64,000 bases of DNA from Ailurus styani. Taxonomy: Eukaryota; Chordata; Mammalia; Carnivora; Ailuridae. Numbering within the stretch: the first letter of the stretch is position 1; each line of letters begins with the position of its first letter. This document shows positions 56,303 through 64,000 of this stretch, piece by piece. The notes under the pieces are model-generated. The model did not search any database. It saw only the letters and a program-made list of their open reading frames with translations, and was not told the DNA's origin. Made by a program: the position numbers and the translations under genes. The stretch covers positions 2,457,064 through 2,521,063 of the forward strand of contig LNAC01000009.1 in assembly GCA_002007465.1 (NCBI GenBank), written 5' to 3'.

Positions 56303-57997
56303 AACATTTAGCATTCTATACTTTTTTTTTCCTCCCCGGTATTGGAAACATGAATCCATTTGTTTAGATTTGCCTCCCTTGGGTAGTAGGAATACAGAGT
56401 GTCACCAGCTAATCAAGCTGGCACACACCCTCCACTCACTCACTATTCTTGTTCTAATCACAAAACTGCAGTCCTTTACCTCAGACCTGTGAAAACATGA
56501 ACTTGTAAGTCTTCATGAACACAGCCACATACATGTTCAAAAGGGAATGGTCACTGCTGGGCTTGGGGCGGGGGGTAATCTTCCAAAGGGTTAAGATGTC
56601 TTCTTTAAACAATTGGAATGGCTATTCATCTCCTAAAGAACTTGTCTTGATCTTCAGAAACCCTGAGAGTTTTCACCCTTTGCAACAGAATTCCATTCTT
56701 GAAATGGTTGGAAAGACTTCATAGCACAACCTAACGGAAAAGTCAGAAAAACTAAACCTGTGTTTCCAGGACCACGTGAAACCCTGAAACCAGTTGTTGT
56801 AAGGCCGTAATGGTAAAAATTACCAAATTAGTTCAGAAACACAATTGACTAGGACTCCTCTTAAGCCCAAAAGGCCCCCCAAATCCATCAAGTCAAAAAT
56901 CTGTACCTTTTGGCAGCCTGACAGCTAACACAAGTGAAATAGGCCAGATGTAAAACCAATGGCAACCCAATGAGACAGGCAGGATTCTGTGGACGTTTAA
57001 AACTGCATCTTAGAGCCTGAGGTGGGTCAAATTGCAGGGCCTGTCCCAGAGGTCAGCTAACAGCTAAGCCTTTTAGAAATCAGAACATCCTTGGAGAAAC
57101 CACCTCAACTGCAGGGATGGTCTAAAAACATATTCCTTCAGGTTTGAAATGAAACCTAAGGATACATTACCAGATAGATACATTATCTATACATTACCCT
57201 CTGTGCTCCAGTTCATGTAGTTTAGCAGAGTTTGACACAGCTCTGGAAGACGCCCTCTTCCCAAATAACCTCAAGAGCCAACTGCCCTTTCTCTTTTGAA
57301 ATGTCCTTGTACCAAAGGAGTTTTAAGCCATTCATCTGACACTTTCCAATACACACTTGCCTAAGGGCCAGAGAACTCCTCTTGCAACGGAGCACAAACT
57401 GCACTTGCTACTCTGTAGCACTTTCCAGTACACTAACATTGCCACCTGCCTGCCAGAGCCCAGGATCCTTCAGATTTGCAGGGATGGGGCAATCTCAAAG
57501 GTGATCTCAATAGTTGGGAGGAAATTATCTTTTAAGAGCTATTTTCTTAAATCGCCTTCTCAAAAGTAAAGGAACATTTTAAGATTACATTGTGACCTAT
57601 AACCTGACAGCGCTCCCAACTCACCATAAGTCAGTTTTAGTAAGCTGTAGCTTTGCAAAACAAAAATTACAGGCCTACTTAATAATTCAAGCGACTAGGG
57701 ATTTTTTTGGCTAGCCGAGAGTCCTTTAAATGTTGAGATTTTGTTAGAATATTCAATCCCTTCAGGAACTGACTACATTCCAAAGAAGTTTCTTTTCCAT
57801 GACCTTTATACCTACCCTTTTGTACAGACATTATTTCTGCTATGCCGTACAGTTTGAAGAACAGTTCCCCCCCTTCCCCAGTCACTATGAACACAAATCA
57901 CACAGAAAAACTTCCTTATTATCTCAATCCATAAGCAACTTAACATGTCTCTACAAAACAAGGAGAATGACCCCAGTCAAAAAAATCTTTATGTTCC

Positions 57998-58003
57998 TTT
58001 ATT
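57998..58003 (-). promoter_or_regulatory. SET distal poly(A) signal (AATAAA)
   Basis: Canonical AATAAA on the - strand about 1.75 kb after the stop, giving a 3' UTR length close to that known for human SET mRNA. Confidence 0.6.
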
Positions 58004-58898
58004 GGAGCAAGATTCCTGACCAGTATACAGTGATGTATTACTAAACAAGACCTGTGCAGAAATTACATACTATCCATCTAGACAGGTTTTCATTACACTT
58101 TGCCTATCGATGGAATAGTTCCATTTATAAAGTTTTATACATCAAAAAGCTTTGAATTTGACCAGGCTGTCCATTAATTCATCTCTGAAAAAGTTAAGTG
58201 GCATTTAATTTTAGCTACTATAATTTACAGCATTAAAAAGCTTATGCATTAGGTAGCTTCCCAAAATGGTATCCTATGCACAACGGCATTTAGCCGAGCA
58301 GGGCCCGTCATCTCACCTGGATTCACACAGACAGGCCTCGCTTGAGAGCTATATGCTAAATAGCTAGTACTTTGAGACAAAAGTACTCCTGAGTTTCTCA
58401 CCACCAATACGGACTTCTGAGAGTCTGTCTTCTCGGCCACATTTCATAGTACCAACGAAGACATGCCAGTAACTGCCCTGTGTGTAACTTGGCATTAGAG
58501 CACCAGGTCTGTCTGATGGTGGTGGCAGGCACTATTATTATATCCAGGTAAATAAAGGCCCACTTTTTAAAATGCCAATTTGAGACACAAATCAAGGGCA
58601 CAACATAATCAGAATTGAGTTTTGAACAATCTGGTATCCCGACTGATGTGAAAGATTTCAGAAACTGACAGCAAATTATACCCACGATGGCTCCTGGCTT
58701 TGGAGACATTAATACATTGATTCAGATCCCTTTCTCAGTCCACACAGCCCTGAGGTCACCCTGCAAAGTGTGTATCAAAAAATACAGAGTCAGGGTGACA
58801 AAGTTTGACAATACGTTATATAAATCAAACTTGGAAAATCATATTAAATACACCTGTTCTGAGAGAGAAGCATCAAATCCTTTGTGTACACATTTAGT

Positions 58899-58904
58899 TT
58901 TATT
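58899..58904 (-). promoter_or_regulatory. SET internal poly(A) signal (AATAAA)
   Basis: Canonical AATAAA about 850 nt after the stop, with a GTGTAC-rich stretch downstream on the - strand. Candidate proximal cleavage site. Confidence 0.5.
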
Positions 58905-59095
58905 GTAACAAAGCAACTTGTACACTTTTAACGTTTAAAACTGAGCATCATCTTTCCTTTCCAGTGAAACAAAAAGAAAATTTAAAAATAAACAGGAACA
59001 AAATTACAATAGAGAATGTCAATTCCAAATAAGATCCTACAGGTTCTGCTGATTCTCCCATCGAGTGGCAGGGCTCAAGTCATCATTAGGAGAGT

Positions 59096-59101
59096 TTTAT
59101 T
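59096..59101 (-). promoter_or_regulatory. SET proximal AATAAA
   Basis: Third canonical hexamer, about 650 nt after the stop. Its downstream sequence is less clearly GT-rich, so use is uncertain. Confidence 0.35.
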
Positions 59102-59748
59102 TTAAAAGTGTCATCTTAAACTGCAAGGATGTCCGTTAAACATCACAATTAAACATGCCAAAGGAGAAGCCATGTTGTCAAAATGCCCACTTAACCCACC
59201 CAAACATCTCAAACCCACCCTTTGCTGACCTTCTATAACCCCATTTTTTTAAGTTTTTTTTTCTTTTTTTTAAACAAGAGAAAGTAGACAGGTACATGTT
59301 GGTAAATGCTAACTGTCCATATTCACATAGAGACACAGTGTAATCTCTGAGCCCAATATACAGAGAAAGGAGGAAAAAAGCTAGAATTCTATGCACTACT
59401 ACACAGGGGCCTAGCACCCTCCAGCTTCCAGCAGAGCTAAGGGAGCAGAAGGTTTTTCTTTTTTCTCACAGAGCACGGTGGTGTTGATTCCATAAAGTTT
59501 TTGTTGAGACAGGAAGGGATAAAAATGAATTTGGAACAAAAAGGGGTAGAGATTCTTTTCCCGCTGTATTCTGCTCAATGTATTTCCCCCCAAAATAAGT
59601 TGAGAACCATGGTATAAAGGGAGAGAAGAGAGACTTCAAAAAACAGGGCGAATGAGCACAAGAGGAGGAAGGAAAAAAAAAGACAGCAACTTGCTCCCAG
59701 GGACTGAAGAAAATTAAAAAAGGAAGGCTGGAATCCATCAGTGTTCCA

Positions 59749-63359
<3,611 letters not shown>

Positions 63360-64000
63360 CTGCAAGAAAAAGATGTACAGGACTCAATACCAGTTACAAT
63401 ATAAAATTACTTTTCCTGACGTTAACAGAGTCTGTGATGTGACATATCGATAATGCAGTTTTAAAAAAGGAAACTGCCGACTACAAGGCATGCCCTCCAC
63501 GTGTTCGTGCCTGTAGTTGACAAATTACTTTTTAATTAAAAGACTATTCACAAATCGTGCAATCTGCTAGGCTCCTCAAAATATTTGCAGCACTTTTTCA
63601 AGAGTTCCCTTACGAAAGAGACCAGTTACTAAAGTTTCTTTTATGAAAGACATGGAATAAGCCTTATTCAAAAATTCTATATACCTGTTAACAGAATGAT
63701 GCCAGCTGTTAACTCCAATACGGAAACTAACCCATGACCATAGCGAAAACGAGGACACCACCTATCTCAGTGGAAGAATCACTTCTTGCACAAAGTTGAA
63801 AATACCGCTCAGTATCGATTACAATGAAGACATCAGACATGCCTGACAGGTAAAGCCCTTGCGTCTGCCCGACCATCGTAAACACTGGACTTTACCTTCT
63901 TACAACAGGAACCATAGGATTCGACCCTGACCTTTCTCTCCCCTCCAACCCAATTTCAGGCGGGCTCATCTCAGAGGCGGCCCCACACGATTCTGGAGCA
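63360..64000 (-). other. SET intron 1 (runs off the window)
   Basis: No coding exon, CpG island or repeat is visible up to the right edge. The first coding exon (24 codons plus one base) is not in it on the - strand, so it must lie outside. Confidence 0.75.

Larger units (their letters stand above)
54200..57980. other. PKN3-SET intergenic region
   Basis: Four + strand SINEs (54380-54579, 54596-54776, 55758-55940, 56099-56302). The rest is AT-rich with no gene-like signal that I can support. Confidence 0.65.
57980..59748 (-). other. SET: SET 3' UTR
   Basis: AT-rich non-coding sequence after the TAA, without any SINE over about 1.75 kb, which contrasts with the surroundings and fits the long UTR known for SET mRNA. 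Three - strand AATAAA hexamers (59096-59101, 58899-58904, 57998-58003) could define short, middle and long forms. Confidence 0.75.

Noticed and set aside
63860..64000. Possible SET first coding exon at the right edge
   Set aside because: No - strand sequence codes the expected first 24 residues, and there is no CpG island; the exon must lie outside the window.

Overview
The window is nuclear DNA from a carnivoran mammal, most likely a mustelid. Two things show this. It is packed with tRNA-derived CAN-SINE copies: a tRNA-like head, a CT-rich body and an AATAAA/A-rich tail, in the subtype I associate with ferret, mink and otter. It also holds four spliced vertebrate genes whose order and orientation match the human 9q34.11 block ZER1-ZDHHC12-PKN3-SET. 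There is no bacterial, viral or plasmid gene system here. Continuous ORFs are mostly exon fragments or chance ORFs in GC-rich DNA, so the genes were rebuilt from splice sites and reading phase.

Layout. 1-4500: intergenic DNA made of nested SINEs and L1 relics. 4550-5640: CpG island with a 16-bp minisatellite and the probable non-coding first exon of ZER1. 5628-16284: long ZER1 intron 1. 16379-33996: fifteen ZER1 coding exons on the + strand (766 aa), then a 3' UTR to about 35615. 35620-39150: intergenic SINEs. 39520-42561: ZDHHC12 (+, five exons, 268 aa). 43077-53680: PKN3 (-, 22 coding exons, 887 aa). ZDHHC12 and PKN3 converge, and their poly(A) signals lie past one another. 53500-54200: PKN3 CpG-island promoter. 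54200-57980: intergenic. 57980-63359: SET (-) with a long 3' UTR and seven coding exons; its first coding exon lies beyond the right edge.

The four products are not one pathway. ZER1 is a substrate receptor of a CUL2 ubiquitin ligase that reads N-terminal glycine degrons. ZDHHC12 is a membrane palmitoyltransferase. PKN3 is a Rho-responsive AGC kinase. SET is a histone chaperone and PP2A inhibitor. All reading frames are intact and key catalytic or binding residues are present.

The most useful unusual observations are: the tail-to-tail ZDHHC12/PKN3 overlap; the 16-bp minisatellite next to the ZER1 promoter, which is open in all three frames; several CAN-SINEs that landed at the same target site as another SINE; and single-N joins flanked by near-identical direct copies, which look like assembly false duplications and could mislead repeat or exon analysis. 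I saw no convincing new biological system.
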